A DNA stretch of 64,000 nucleotides from Sclerotiophoma versabilis (GCA_012274445.1 JAAROD010000080.1:372001-436000); one strand, 5' to 3'; positions 1 to 12,509 are shown, counted from the stretch's first letter. Numbers and translations: made by a program. The notes: a model not told the origin generated them from the sequence alone.

Positions 1-212
1 CAAGAGCCTCAAGCGAGAGTATGAAACGTTACACAGGGTTCTGTATTGGGTAAGCACCAACAGCAACAGCTCGAAGCGGCTCCGAGTCAAAGTGCGGCAG
101 TAGCATCAATACCACTCCGCTGAAAACGGCAGATTGACCTCACTGAGTTTTCTTTGACTTGCAATTCAGATAAAGTGCTGCTCACCATGGCGAGACAGTC
201 TCGGTTCACGCA

Positions 213-2177
213 TTGCTCGCTGACACAATGGCACCCTCCTTCTCTCGTGTCTCTTCTGGAGCTCTGCTCCTTGCTCTCGCTTACAATGCACAACCCGTGA
301 AGGCAGACTTCTGGGAAGATGTCGACAACTGCAAGCTTGTGCTTGATGATCTTCCCGCCGATCTCACCACCGACTTCTGCCATGACTGGACTTACGGCTA
401 CGAGCCAGAGGACGAACTTGTAACAGTCACTGGATACCCGGTTACTGTTACTGAATATCCTGATGCGAAGACCTGTGAAGGTAGTGGCTACTCAACGACT
501 ACCAAGTACCCCGAATCTACGCCTGAGCCTTCCAAGGGCTACCAGCCATCCAAACCAACTAGTGTACCGGATGAGAGTACAAAGGTGCCTGACGAAAGCA
601 CCAAGGTTCCAGATGAGACCACAAAGGTACGCAACCTGACCCCGTGTTGAACTCCAATCCAAATTGACTTCCCTAGGCTCCTGATCAGCCTCCTGCCACC
701 GATGTGCCAGGCGGGTATGACGTGACTGTCACAAGCACCACGTGGACCACTTACTGGACGTAAGTCAATGCAACTCCTACGTTTTACACGTTTCTGACGT
801 CTCTTAGTACCTCAACCGTCTATCCAGACTATCCTGCTGCCACACCGGCACCTTACCGTCGCCATGTGCGCGACTTGAAGGAGCGTGCTGCGTGGTGCGT
901 CGACAGACCCTGCCGTCTCGTGCAGTATGACGACGATACAATCGTCGAGGCCTGCAAGAAGTACCTGGGCTGGGTGCCACACACGTCGACCGTCAACGTT
1001 CCTGGCTACACTATCACCGTCACTAGCTACCCCACCGATTGCAAAGAAGGACGAAGGTTATCAGCCAGATCCAGTTCCAGCCTACCCTACTGAGAAAGAC
1101 GAAGGCTACCAGCCTGAGCCCTACCCCGCAGAGACTCCAGAGCCCTACCCCACAAAGGAGGACTATCCTACAGAGACTCCGGATTATCCAGAATACCCCA
1201 CCAAGGTTCCTGAATATGAGCCTGAGCCTTACCCCACAGCTGCACCTGCTTCTTATCCCGAAGACCAGCCCCCATACGACGACGGCAACTACGACGACGG
1301 AAGTTATCATGACGGAAGTTACGACGATGTCAGCGAAGACGGTCACTACAATGACGGTAGTGCGCCTTGGGAAGACGACGGCACGGACGATTACCAACAA
1401 TCCGACGACAAGCAACCCTGGGAGAGTGACTTTGACAACAACTACTCTGGCCCTGATGGCCCGAAGCCATGGGATGATGCCGACCAGACTAGCGAACTAG
1501 CTGACGCGATCGATGCCGGTGGCTATGACCAGGCATCAAAGGAGCTCGGTCTTGACGACGCTCCATGGAACAGTCTCCCCGTAGACTTCCCCGATGATGG
1601 TGGTAGCTGGAAGCGCGATTACCCCACAAAGGATAGCTACAGTGAGGACACCTACGGCTCGGACGACAGCTATGGTGGAGAAGACGGCGTTGATTACAAA
1701 GAAGAGCCTGTAGATGACTACGACATTGTCTGGGTCGATGAACATGGCCATCCAGTTGAAGACGATGACTCCAAGGGCTATGACGGCACCTGGAGTGGGA
1801 ACAAATACCAGCATGACGAGGAGACCAGCTACCAGCCTACAGAGGACGAGTACAGCCACAAGGACGATAGTGACGCAAGCTACCCTGACGACTACGCCCC
1901 TAACGTCTACGGACCTGACGTTGGAGACGATGAAAGCTACGGAGCTGACGACTCAGGAGACTCCTACGAGCCCACCTTCTATGAACCCACTGACGACTCT
2001 CATGGCCATCCAGAGGACTCCTGGGGTCCCCCAAAGGAAGAGTACGATGATGGCTCTTCATGGGTGCTACCCGACAGCAGTGAGTATGAGGGCGACGAGT
2101 TCGAGTCCGATTATAACCCGCAAGGAGGTGCTTCTCCCTACGGCCCTTCTTCTTCCGGAGATGGCGTGGACTACTAA
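213..2177 (+). CDS. Acidic Asp/Tyr/Pro-rich secreted (cell-wall-like) protein, apparent frameshift
   Basis: The family is not recognised. ATG at 213 opens the frame, but the in-frame ATG at 228 gives a cleaner signal peptide (hydrophobic GALLLALAYNAQPVKA, then DFWEDVDN). The exons I read are 228-626, 677-759 and 808 onward. The introns 627-676 and 760-807 are GT-AG, and both junctions keep frame. The N-terminal part repeats VTVTGYP/VTVTEYP/TVTSYP units, with a few cysteines in exon 3. The long C-terminal part (1044-2177) is a low-complexity acidic tail rich in YPTE, EGYQPEP and DDGSY units, with no membrane segment, so an extracellular or wall role is an inference. At about 1043 the coding frame shifts by one base (see findings); the acidic tail is read in the frame of AAG at 1044. 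Exons 1-2 are secure. The join to the tail is uncertain. Confidence 0.7.
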
Positions 2178-2831
2178 TTAGATTGAAAAAAAAATCCAAG
2201 GAGAGGAGAATTTTAAGTGTATACGCAGGGGAAGATAATTTGGGCAAAAAGGTGTACATATGGGGGTTGGTTGGTGGTAGAAGGGTGGGTAATCAACGGT
2301 AGAGGTAAATTATAATTATAATTTTAATTTTAATTGTAAATGGATCAATCAATCAAAATGTTGGGCATGATGCAAATGAGTTGTTGCGTCCTGTATGGTG
2401 GTGGTAGTAGCAGTGGTGGTAAATCGTGATTCTACACCTTTTACTATCTTCCATCTACTTTGCTCTCCACCTCCACCTCACCGGTCCTCTCTCGGCTTTA
2501 CAACCGTGCACCTTTCCATATACCTCGCTCACTGATGTCTGTTTTCGTGTTGCATACTGTCATGCGCTCCATGACCTGTGAAGCTAGTAACGTGTCCGTC
2601 TGAAGATTTACCTTGACCCTTGCTACCGATTGCGATTTTACAACATCATTATCAAGCCGTGGGAATCGAGTAATGATAATATCTACAGTTATGGCTATAT
2701 TCCAAGTGAGAGAGTTCCGATAACTGATATGTTAGTTCTGCATGTAGCGATCTGTGTGGGGGTGAGTAGGAAATTGTTTCTCGAGGAAGGAAGAAGATGA
2801 TATCGGTCGGAATTTGATGGTTGCTTCTAAC
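2178..2831. other. Convergent intergenic region
   Basis: This is the shared 3' region between the acidic secreted protein (+) and the alpha/beta hydrolase (-). It holds an AT-rich stretch at about 2305-2340 (alternating taatt/ttaat) that may serve 3' end formation. I see no coding sequence. Confidence 0.6.
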
Positions 2832-3722
2832 CTATGTCTCGGTGCGTTTATCACAGTCGTCAAGGAAGTCTATTAGTAAGGTCTCGAATCCCTCAGGATC
2901 TTCCCAGAAGGGCGCGTGTTTCATGCCCTCGAGTCTCACGCACTGTCCTCTCCATAATTTCTTCCATTCCAAGCCGTCAATATAGTCGAGGTTGATGAAA
3001 GGCTCGTCAGCCCCGTTGACGACCGCGATGAGCACGTTCTCGCCCTCCACCACACCTACTTCATCAACGCCTCTCCCTTCCACAAACGCGTCGAACATGA
3101 TCATTCTCGCTCTTCCATCTGTCCGAATCGCATCACTCAGCATCCACTGCTCAAACAATTCCTCCCTTCCCCCAGGCGCAGACCCCCTCGCAATAGCCTC
3201 AGCCTGCTCATCCGTCCAGTGCACCTTAGCCATGAGATTCTCAGCGCCATCCGCAGAACCCGTCGGGATCTTGAACCCCGCCGCGCACTGCTCGGCGCCG
3301 CGCGCAGGCGGCGTACCACTCAGCATAACACCCTTCAATTCAACAATACGACACCCGCGCTCAGAAGCCCGTTTCAGCGTTGGGACCATGTCGAGCGCTA
3401 CATGGCCGCCGAGACTCCACCCAAAAATAACAACGGACTCGATGCCGAGGTGCTCTAGGATGTGCACTGCCAGGTCTGCGTAGCCGGACATGGCGTAGTC
3501 TTTCTCCGGGTGTGGACCGTTGCTGCTTGCTCCATGGCCGGGGAGGTCGAAAGCAATCATGCGGTGACTGGCCAAAAGGGTGGGGGAGGCGAGGATGTGC
3601 CGGAAGACCTTGGAGGAGGAGCTGTTTCCGTGCAGGAGGAGAAGTGCGGGAGAGTCGTTTTTGAGCCCGGTGTCTGTTATGCTGATGATGCCGTGTGGGG
3701 TTTCGAGGGTGAAGTCCGGCAT
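2832..3722 (-). CDS. Alpha/beta hydrolase
   Basis: This is a single-exon alpha/beta-hydrolase-fold enzyme of about 296 aa if it starts at 3722. The same frame opens at 3818 and gives 328 aa, but the extra 32 residues are unlike the fold, so I prefer the internal Met beginning MPDFTLETPHG. Visible motifs are the oxyanion-region HGNSSSSKVF, DLPGHG, the nucleophile elbow GWSLGGH, a late acid in NGADEPF, and the catalytic His in GMKHAPFWEDPEGF. There is no signal peptide, so it is probably cytosolic. The substrate cannot be told from sequence; esterase, epoxide hydrolase and haloperoxidase-like members share this pattern. It lies in tandem downstream of USO1 on the same strand. Confidence 0.85.
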   Translation of the reverse strand: MPDFTLETPHGIISITDTGLKNDSPALLLLHGNSSSSKVFRHILASPTLLASHRMIAFDLPGHGASSNGPHPEKDYAMSGYADLAVHILEHLGIESVVIFGWSLGGHVALDMVPTLKRASERGCRIVELKGVMLSGTPPARGAEQCAAGFKIPTGSADGAENLMAKVHWTDEQAEAIARGSAPGGREELFEQWMLSDAIRTDGRARMIMFDAFVEGRGVDEVGVVEGENVLIAVVNGADEPFINLDYIDGLEWKKLWRGQCVRLEGMKHAPFWEDPEGFETLLIDFLDDCDKRTET

Positions 3723-4262
3723 GGTGAGCGGCTCCTTGAGGGATGGTTGCTGTGGGATCGAATAGAGGTCGACAGATTGATGGGCAGACCCGTTATCAGG
3801 TGGGGTTGAGAACTGCAAGGCTGTTGTGGGTGGCCTGACCTAGTGATAGTCCTGAGCTTGTGAAACCAATTAGATTTATCGGGAGGGTTCAGAAGCAAAG
3901 TGGAAGATACTGTTCTTGAGAAGTAGCGAAATGGGGCACGTGGATCAGGAGAAGGCGGGTTGAGGTAACGTCAGCGCTTCCTGCATCGCGGTGATTGCGC
4001 TTTACCAGAACGAGCGACATGCATGCACCCATGTCGTAGTACGAAGCGAAACAGGTTTGAGTTCAGCAGGCGGGCAACATATGTCTGCGACGACGTGAGG
4101 TGTGCAATAGTTTTGATGCGTTAATGATTGGCATTGCTCGGGCGAGTAGCGTTATCGCCATGACTTCTACGTAGTGAACAAGTCCGATGTCTCAGTGCCT
4201 ACAAGTACACTCACGTGTGGTAGAATAGCAGTGCTTGACCTGCCCTTTGGCGGAACGACGTT
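3723..4262. other. Intergenic region between hydrolase and USO1
   Basis: This is the presumed promoter of the alpha/beta hydrolase plus the 3' end of USO1 (both minus strand). No further gene is seen. Upstream of 3722 the hydrolase frame stays open to 3818. Confidence 0.5.
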
Positions 4263-7200
4263 CTACTCGTCCTCGTCCTCATCTTCGTCGTCTTCATCAT
4301 CGTCATCATCGGCATCGCTGACTTCCTCGCCAAGCTCCTTGAGTCGTTTCTGCAATCTGTTAGTACGTCGTTCCTTGATATGGCCGGTACATAAACATAC
4401 CTTGTCCGCGCTCCTCTTCTCCTCAAGATCACCAAGAATGACCAACAAGTCGTCAAGCTCAGTCTGCTTCTCCTTCTCTGCCTCCTCGGCCTTCTTAAGC
4501 TTGTCCTGCAAATCTTTGATAAGCTTCTTGCTGACATCGGCAGCCTTGGTGTCCGCCTTGGTGTCCTTCTTGTTCGAGTCTTTGGCAGCGGCCTCTGCTT
4601 TCTTGAGCTTCTCTTGAGCTTCTTTAGTCGCGGCTTCCGCTTTGGTAAGTTTCTGCTGCGCTTCCGTTGCTTTCCATGTCTGATCTTGGAGCTTAGTCTT
4701 AAGGTCGGTGATTTCAGATGTGAGCTTGTCGACTGTTGACTTTTGATCTGTACTTTGCTTCGTTGCTTTGTCGCTCGTAGACTTGTGCTCGGCTTTGAGT
4801 TTCTCGAGCTCAGCCTTATGCAAGGATGTGAGCTTGTCAGTTGCGTTCTGGTGACTGGATTTGAGTTTATCGAGCGCGCTTTGGTTGGCGGCTTCGTTTG
4901 CGGCTTCCAACTCGAGAATGTGAGCTTGGTGCTCCGATTTGAGCTTCTCAATAGCAGTCTGGTGCTCAGTTCTCAACTTTTCAATCGTAGACTGTAATGA
5001 CTCGTTCTCTTCTGTAAGGTGCTGGATCTGGGCGTCGTACTGCTGTGTTTGCGCTTGGGTCTTGCGCAGTGCTTCGTTGACGGAGGAAATTTCGGTGCGA
5101 GCCTGCTGGTGTGCTTTCTCAAGCTGCTGGATCTTCTCAAAAGCGTCTGAACGGGCCTTCTCTGCAGCGTCAAGACGGCGTTGTAGTTCGGTGGACGACC
5201 TATGCGCTTCGTGCAGCTTCTCGTCGTATTCCTGCTTGGTCCGTGACACGGCAAGTGTCGACTCCTTCGCCGCTTGCTGAAGCTTGTTGTTGAGGGCTGC
5301 GACTTGGAGATTGTATTTGTTCTCCAACTCTAGCATTGCTTTCTTATGTTCGCGGTCTTTGGCTTTGATCTCGCTGTCCAAATCGTTGTGCAGCTTATCG
5401 TTGATACGCTTGAGGGTGTTTCTTTGCTCGTCTGCTGCTTGCTGCGTCTTGCGGTGGTCGGCGTGTTCCTGATCCAGTTTCTGCTCCAGCGCCATCAGTT
5501 GTGCCTTCAGCTCTTGAATGCTGTGCTCTTTTCCATCAATCTCGCCCCGCAGCGCGTCCACTATATCGCGATCGACACCTTCGTGTGATTGATGTTGCTC
5601 GATGTTAGGGTTGCGGTCAATCGCCCGGGTCAGTCGGCTGAAGTTGTCCTTGAGGAAGTCCACGCACGTGTCGACGAAGAACACATCTGGCAAACTCCCT
5701 TCACCCCCACCTCGCTGGGGCAGAACTTCGAAGTCGCGGATGAGAGGGTGATTGCGCAACTCGGTGATGGCATTGAGGTACTTTTCGCGCCCGAGCTTGC
5801 CGGTGAGGGTACCCTGCAACTCGCGTCGGGGCACCGGCGAGTCTCTTGTTGAGAACTCGTAGATTGTGCCAAGCAGCGCTGCACAGAGGCCACGGTTGAC
5901 CGTCTGGTCGCTTCCAGGTCGCAAGACAGCTTGCACAAGGCTTTGCAGGCTGCTCGCCTCACCAAGGAAGTCGTCTACTGCTGCAGCATCTTCAAAGAGC
6001 CATCCTAACAGAAGCATGAGGTAGCCAATTGATATTCGCTCGTCTTCCTCAAGCTGCAGACTTGCGATGAGGTTTGCGGTCAAGGTTTGTATGCAAGTGA
6101 CGACCTCTTCTCCACTCTCTGCGTCGCCCTCCTTCACTTGCATTAGTGTATGTTTCGCCGGCAAGTTATCGAAGATCAGGTCAAAGATTAGTGTGGCAGC
6201 GAACCATGTCCGGTAGGGGTCGCCAGACGAGGCCTGCGAACCTTGCATCAAGATGGTCAGCGCATTTTGGGTTTCATCCCCTGCTTCGTGGCCACCGATT
6301 GCGCGGTTCAGGAAGTGTTCGCGGATTTGAGGATGGTTGTGGAAATAGGCTTTGATCACGTCTGCGCCGGCGTTGCGAATGTCGAAGAGATCATTCGAGG
6401 CTGGCGTCAAGACAAGATTCAGTAAGGCTTCAATGACATAGACGTTCGTCACACCGTTGGGGGTGGCTGCGCCGTTGGGTGCAGGCTGGATGAAAGGCCG
6501 CACCTGCTCCTGAGCGAAGCCTTCCTGCATTCGCGGGTTGCCTCTTATTAAGTCGGCGCAGGTACTCAGAGCTTCGACCTTGATCAGCATGGCTGTTGCC
6601 GGGTCGAAGGCGATGTTAAGCAGTTGTCTGACAAGTCCGTACTGCACGAAAGCTGTTTGGTTCTGCGATGTTGCTGCGCTTCCCTTGACCAGGAACATGC
6701 GCATGATGATGAGCAGACCCCAGACATTCTTGTCACTCTGCGGACTGACCCAGTCATCTTCCTCTTCGACCGCGCCTCTTGCTTTTTTCGCCTTCTTGCC
6801 GCCAGGCAGCAGGCGGACGAACTGGGCGGGATACTCCATCTTGGTGAAGTACATCTGGTTGGAGACGTTGAAGCGTATGAGGTTGGCCAGGAGTGACAGG
6901 CAGTCCTGCACGACGATGCCGCCTTGTGTGAGCCCGCCGTCGCCGTGGATCATGTTGAAGACCTTGGCAAACACGTCCTCGAACACGAATACTTTCTGCA
7001 GCTCCGAGGAAGAGCGTGTGAGGTCGGAGAGGACGACGAGGGCCTCGTTGCGGATCATGTCTCGGGGGTCGTCGAGCATGGCTGCCAGGCGACTGGTGCC
7101 CATGGGGGCTGTCTGGATGCATTCTTGGGCGCGTTCGGGTCGTGCCTCGGCGCAGGCTCGTATCAGCTGGAGGGGGTAGAGGCGCGAGTACAGGTCGGGG

Positions 7201-7620
7201 GTGTCGAGCAGGTCGAGCAGGACCGTCATGTTATCTTGGCGCTATCATGAGCTCAGTTCTGGCAGACAACGAGGCAAGGACGGGGCTGCGCACCATGGTG
7301 AACTCGTCGGCCAGCCACATGGCGATCTCGTCTGAGGCCTCGGGGCTGTTGTCGTTGGGGTGGAAGAGGGCCAGCAGCGTCTCGAGCACCACCTTGAGCG
7401 TGTCCACGTCGTCTGCATCTTTGGTGAGCGAGGCAATCAGCCCGCGCAGAGCCCCCGAGGCAACCGAGGCCGGGTACTCTTTGGCGAAGCTGCGCAGGCC
7501 GAGGATGGCAGCGCGGCGGTCCTCGAGGAGGGTCGCGCTCGACAGGCGGCTGCTGAGGGTGCTGATCGTGTCCGTGGCCGTCTGCTTGGGCGGCGCATTG
7601 GCCTCGAGCACTCGCATCAT
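4263..7620 (-). CDS. USO1: USO1/p115 vesicle tethering factor
   Basis: This is the long coiled-coil tether of ER-derived vesicles at the Golgi (p115/Uso1 family). I read exons 7620-7294, 7241-4401 and 4349-4263, giving about 1084 aa. Intron 7242-7293 has a GTGCGC donor and joins ADEFTM to RQDNMTVLLDLL, as expected for the family. Intron 4350-4400 is 51 nt, in frame, with GTATGT, a TACTAAC branch site and TTGCAG. The N-terminal ~600 residues are the armadillo-like head (RAAILGLRSFAKEYPASVA; LVVLSDLTRSS). The next ~350 residues are heptad-rich Glu/Lys/Gln coiled coil, and the protein ends in a near-pure Asp/Glu tail as in p115. It is divergent from RAT1. Its start at the MMRVLEANAPPKQTAT residues matches the family N-terminus. 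Confidence 0.95.
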
Positions 7621-8358
7621 CGTCGCGGCGGGCAGGGGGAGCTATGGGCCAGCTAAGGGAGCTACGAGCGCATTCTCGAGCGATCCAGCTGCACGAGAAA
7701 CAGGTAGCTAAGACGGGGCCAGCGAACTATAAACGCCGCTAGGAGAAATGCATGCAAAGAGTGCACCTCGTCGAATGTCAGGGTTCGGCCTTCGTCTGTC
7801 TGCCCACGTTCCACGTTCTACGTCCACGTATAAATTCGGGCACGGACAGCAACAGCCACACCTGCGGCTCTGGCCTGCGCTTGCCCTGTCGGCGAAACCA
7901 CGGCTCCCCCGGGACTTGGCGGAATTCTTCCTCTATGCGTCTTGCCTCTGGTCTTTTGCGCTGTTTCCCTCACCCACCTCACCACCCCCTTTCCTCTTCG
8001 CGTCGCCCGGTAAAAAGGGCACAAGGTCGCGACTGCGATACTCGAGTGAACGTCGTACATTTCCTGGATTACTACAGTGGTCGCTCCCGAGCAGCGTCCG
8101 AGTCCACCTTTCGCCTTTCTCTCTTTCAGGCTGCTTTCATCGACGCACCGTCGACCGCAGCGTTTTCCATCATCTTGTAGTGTATCGCAAATACTATAAC
8201 AGGACTTGGAGCCTCAGTATACGCGCTTTCGCTCTCTCCAGTGCCACCTCTCGCACCTCTCGCACCTCTCGCACCTCTCGCACCTCTCGCACCTCTCGCA
8301 CCTCTCGCACCCCTACCGCTCCCAGCACACCACACGCCGCCGCGCGTCACCCGCCAAC
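7621..8358. promoter_or_regulatory. Divergent USO1/RAT1 promoter and RAT1 leader
   Basis: These 738 bp separate two divergent housekeeping genes. The RAT1 side is C-rich and pyrimidine-rich and ends in a 9-bp minisatellite. No clear TATA box is seen on either side. An ATG at 8206 is in frame with RAT1 but the encoded leader is repetitive and unlike the family. Confidence 0.5.
8245..8307 (+). repeat. 9-bp minisatellite, 7 perfect copies, in RAT1 leader
   Basis: The unit cacctctcg occurs seven times without change at 8245-8307, followed by a degenerate copy (cacccctac). The unit length is a multiple of three, so the frame upstream of RAT1 stays open and would read repeated His-Leu-Ser. Confidence 0.95.
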
Positions 8359-11300
8359 ATGGGTGTTCCCGCTATGTTTCGCTGGCTCAGCCAGAAATAC
8401 CCCAAGATTGTGTCCAGTGTCGTAGAGGAGCTGCCGAAGAAGGTTGGCGACCAGGTCATCCCTGTCGACCGCACCACTCCGAACCCCAATGGCGAGGAGT
8501 TCGATAATCTGTACCTCGACATGAACGGCATTGTCCATCCCTGCTCGCACCCCGACGACAGGCCAGCCCCCAAGACTGAGGCTGACATGATGGTTGCCAT
8601 CTTTGAATACACTGACCGTGTGGTCGGTATGGTGCGCCCGCGCAAGCTGCTCTACATGGCTGTTGACGGTGTTGCCCCTCGTGCAAAGATGAACCAGCAG
8701 CGTTCGCGTCGTTTCCGTGCCGCCAAGGAGGCCGGGGAGAAGGATGCAGAGCGCGCCGAGTTTGTCAAGATGCTCAACTCGCAGAAAGCCAGTCGTGGTG
8801 AAGACATCAACAGCATAGAAGAGGTTGTCGAAAAGACCTGGGACTCTAATGCCATCACCCCCGGTACACCCTTCATGCATCTTCTTGCTGAGTCCCTGCA
8901 ATACTGGTGTGCCTACAAGTTTACGACCGATCCTTCGTGGAAGGACATGAAGGTCATCATCTCTGACGCTTCTGTGCCTGGTGAGGGCGAGCACAAGATC
9001 ATGAACTTTGTTCGCTCGCAACGCGCCATGCCCACACATGACCCCAACAGTTCCCACGTCATCTACGGCCTGGATGCCGATTTGATCATGTTGAGTCTTG
9101 CAACCCACGAGCCTCGCTTCCGTGTACTGAGAGAGGACGTTTTCTTCGACTCTGGTAAGGACAAGGTTTGCACACGCTGTGGACGTAAGGGTCACATCCG
9201 TAACAACTGTGAGTTCCCAGACGACGGGAAGAAGCTCACCGAGGAAGAAGCCGCTGAAGAGTGGGCTTCCTCCGAACATCCGCTTAAGCCTTTCATCTGG
9301 CTGCACACCGGCATTCTTCGCGAGTACCTAGCCGTCGAGATGGACACACCTAAGAGGACGTTCACTTACGACCTAGAACGCGCCCTCGACGATTGGGTGT
9401 TCATGTGTTTCTTTGTCGGAAACGATTTCCTTCCCCATCTGCCTAGTCTGGAGATTCGTGATCAAGGCATCGATCTGCTCATCAGCATCTGGCGAGAGCT
9501 GGCGGCTGACATGGACGACTACGTCACCAAGGATGGCTACCCAGACATGCGCCGTGTGCAGCAGATTTTGACCGCTCTCGCTGGCAAGGAGGCTGACATC
9601 TTCAAGAAGCGCAAGGAAGTGTCGGATCGCCAAGCTGCGAAGCGGGCTCAGCGTGAGGCTGGCAACAACCGAGGACGTGGAGGAGGCCGCGGAGGACACA
9701 GCAACCGCAATAATGGCGAACCGCCCTTCAAGCGCGTGAAGGAGGACACGAGCACGTACTTGAACTCAGGAGTACTGTTCTTTGCCCCACAAGATGCGCA
9801 GTCGAACGAGGTCCGCAACGCCCACAAGGACGTGCTCCACAACCGAGACGTCCAGACAAACAAGAGCGCTGCCGCACGCCTCAAGGAGCTGATGAAGTCC
9901 AAGGCCGACGGCACAGCTCCGCCTACGGATGAGTTGACTCCTGCTTCAGAGTCAGCCTCGGGTGCCGATACGCCTGTCCATCTTGGTAAGCGTAAGGCAG
10001 ACGAGGTCGAGGATGCGGACAACGGCACACCTGGACGTAACACTCCTGTAGTGCCAGACGTGCCAGCGCAGGCCGAGAAGAAGGACGATGCGCCGCCCGA
10101 GGACACTGTCATGCTCTGGGAGCCCGGCTATGAGGAGCGATATTATCAGCAGAAGTTTAACGTCGCGCCTGACGACATTGCTTTCCGCAACAAGGTCGCT
10201 CGTCAATATGCAGAGGGTTTGTGCTGGGTGTTGGCATACTATATGCAAGGCTGTCCTTCCTGGACATGGTACTACCCCCACCACTACGCTCCTTTCGCAG
10301 CCGACTTCGTGAACCTAGAAGATATGAACCCTCGCGAGCTCTTTACCGAGGGCCAGCCGTTTCACCCGTACGAGCAACTAATGGGTGTGTTGCCTGCTGC
10401 CTCCAACCATGCCATTCCAGAACCTTTCCGTGTTCTCATGGAAGATCCCGAGTCCCCCATCTATGACTTCTACCCTGTCGACTTCCCCATCGACCTCAAC
10501 GGCAAGAAATTTGCCTGGCAAGGTGTCGCTGTCCTGCCCTTCATTGATGAGAAGCGACTTCTCGATGCAATGGCAACCAAGTATCCTGAGCTGTCCCCAG
10601 ATGAAAAGGCGCGCAACGAATTCGGCAAGGAGACGCTCATGTTCTCGCAAGAAGGCAAGCTCTTCCAGGATGCTAACACAGCACTCTACCGTACTGCCGC
10701 GAAGAAGTACACCATCGACCACACCAAGTCTGGCGCCCTGCACGGTGAGGTCGAACCACACGATCTCTTCGTACCAGATAGCCAGCTCGTCCCACCCTTC
10801 GACACCAATGGCTTAACCGAGTTTGAGCTTGTGCAAGACGGTTCCATGAGGTATGTCCTTCACTTGTCTTTCTTAAACGCGACACTAACAAAATAACAGG
10901 GTCTACTACGAAATGCCGCCCCTTCCCGCCGCCAAAGCGCATCAATCCGTCCTTCTCAAAGGCGTCAAGCTTCCGCCCCCTGTCCTCACCGAAGGCGAAA
11001 TCGCCGCTGTAAAGCGCAATCAGGATCGCGGCGGCCGTGGCGGTTACCGAGGCGGACGTGGAGGAGGCTACAACGACCGCGGAGGCCGTGGCGGCCGTGG
11101 CGGAGGATACAATGGTGGCTACAACGGCGGTTATAACGACCGCAACAACCACAATGGTGGTAACAATGGCTATGCTGCTGGCCCACCGGGTTTCTCTGCT
11201 CCTCCGGGCTTCCCTGCTCCTCCGTTTGTGCCCGGTGCGCAGAGTTGGCCGCCGGTGATGCAGAATGGAATTCCGCCTCCGCCGCCGGGATGGGTGCCGC

Positions 11301-11644
11301 CTCCTGGGTTTGGTGCGCCTGGTGGCTTTGCGCCGCAGGGACAGCAGAATGTCGCAAGGCCGGCGTGGATGGGCCAGCAGCAGCCGCGAGGTCCTCCACC
11401 AAGCCACGCGGGTGGGAATGGGTATGGAGGTGCGAACAGAGACTCGTACGGTGGAGGTAGTAGGGATGGCTACCAGGGAGGTGGTGGAAGAAGTGGAGGG
11501 TATCAAGGAAACAACCCGTACAACGACCGTCCCCCAAGGAACGACCGTGGTGGAGGCCGTGGTGGACGGGGCGGATATGGCGGAGGAAACAGGTCAGGAG
11601 GGCACAGCTCGAACGACTACCGCTGGAAGGAGGGAAGTGGTTGA
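8359..11644 (+). CDS. RAT1: 5'-3' exoribonuclease 2 (Rat1/Xrn2)
   Basis: This is the nuclear 5'-3' exoribonuclease that trims rRNA and snoRNA and drives transcription termination. Exons 8359-10850 and 10900-11644 give 1078 aa. Intron 10851-10899 (GTATGT...AACAG) restores the family junction SMR-VYYEMPPLP. The start MGVPAMFRWLSQKYP is the conserved Xrn N-terminus. N-terminal catalytic motifs are visible: LYLDMNGIVHPC, the basic QQRSRRFRAA, SDASVPGEGEHKIM, GLDADLIMLSLA and VGNDFLPHLPSLEI. A CCHC zinc knuckle (CTRCGRKGHIRNNC) begins near residue 271, as in fungal Rat1. A second NRGRGGGRGG patch lies near residue 440, and the last ~230 residues are RGG/YNGG-rich with proline-rich blocks, probably RNA-binding. 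All active-site acidic blocks appear intact. Confidence 0.96.
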
Positions 11645-12509
11645 AAGCTCACATTCATACCGACAAACATGGACAAGATAGACAAAAGTGATCGTACGAT
11701 ATCGAACGATGTAGTTGTAAATCAAAATCTTGAACTCACAACCGCTAGAACCTCACATATATGTCTCTGCATGGTCTATACAAACGCCCTCTCTTTCAAC
11801 GGACTCTCTTTCTCCTCCACACCTCTATTCTTGTTACTAATTCAGCGGGGTTTCTACTTTACGCTCCTTTCTTCTGTACTGGTGGATCAGAACGCGAATG
11901 TGTCAGCTCTGCTTTTATTCATTGCTTGTTGGGCAACTTTGAGTATCCGGAATGATCTGAGCAAGAATCTTATGTGTAGATCTTCCAAGTGCAAATCTTC
12001 CCTTTTTCAACGCAGGACTTGATTACTTAGCATGGGCACTCAATGGTTTTACTTTCTACTTAGCCCAGGGGACTGCATTGCCTTTTCAAATAGAGAGGTA
12101 ATAGTCACAAAGAATAACACTAGCGCGAATTACATAACCAGCGAAATCGTAACAAGGACAAGTACAGTTTGTCAGAGGATGACGCAAAGTACTTCCTATC
12201 TTTATGCGTCCTAGATTGTATCAGCCCAATGGTCGTCGTACAAATCAGTTGCCCTACATGCCCGCCTGCGTCATGTAGGACACTCTGACGATAGTAGGTT
12301 GGTGAAGATCCAGCCCATCCTCATGGTAACACTCAGCTGAAAGCAGTTGTGCAACCAAGCCAAATGAGTCGAAAGCAACCCGAGCGTTGATTCGCTCTCG
12401 AGTGCGCATTTTTCGCATCTGCGCAGAAACCGCCAGGGCTACTACCTCAGCAATATCGTTTTGCGATTCCTGAGCAACGTTACGATGAATCATCAGGAAA
12501 GACAGGCAC
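11645..12509. other. Intergenic region after RAT1
   Basis: This is the RAT1 3' region and upstream sequence of the next gene. Short open frames here have no recognisable domain or codon pattern. I see nothing else. Confidence 0.5.

Noticed and set aside
1..212. Possible 3' end of an upstream gene
   Set aside because: The short sequence before the first exon shows no convincing coding frame or stop.
8206..8358. N-terminal extension of RAT1 from ATG 8206
   Set aside because: It adds 51 repetitive residues before the highly conserved MGVPAMFRW start; more likely leader.
8347..9306. 319-codon minus-strand frame opposite RAT1
   Set aside because: It is antisense to a strongly conserved exoribonuclease and has no domain; a shadow.
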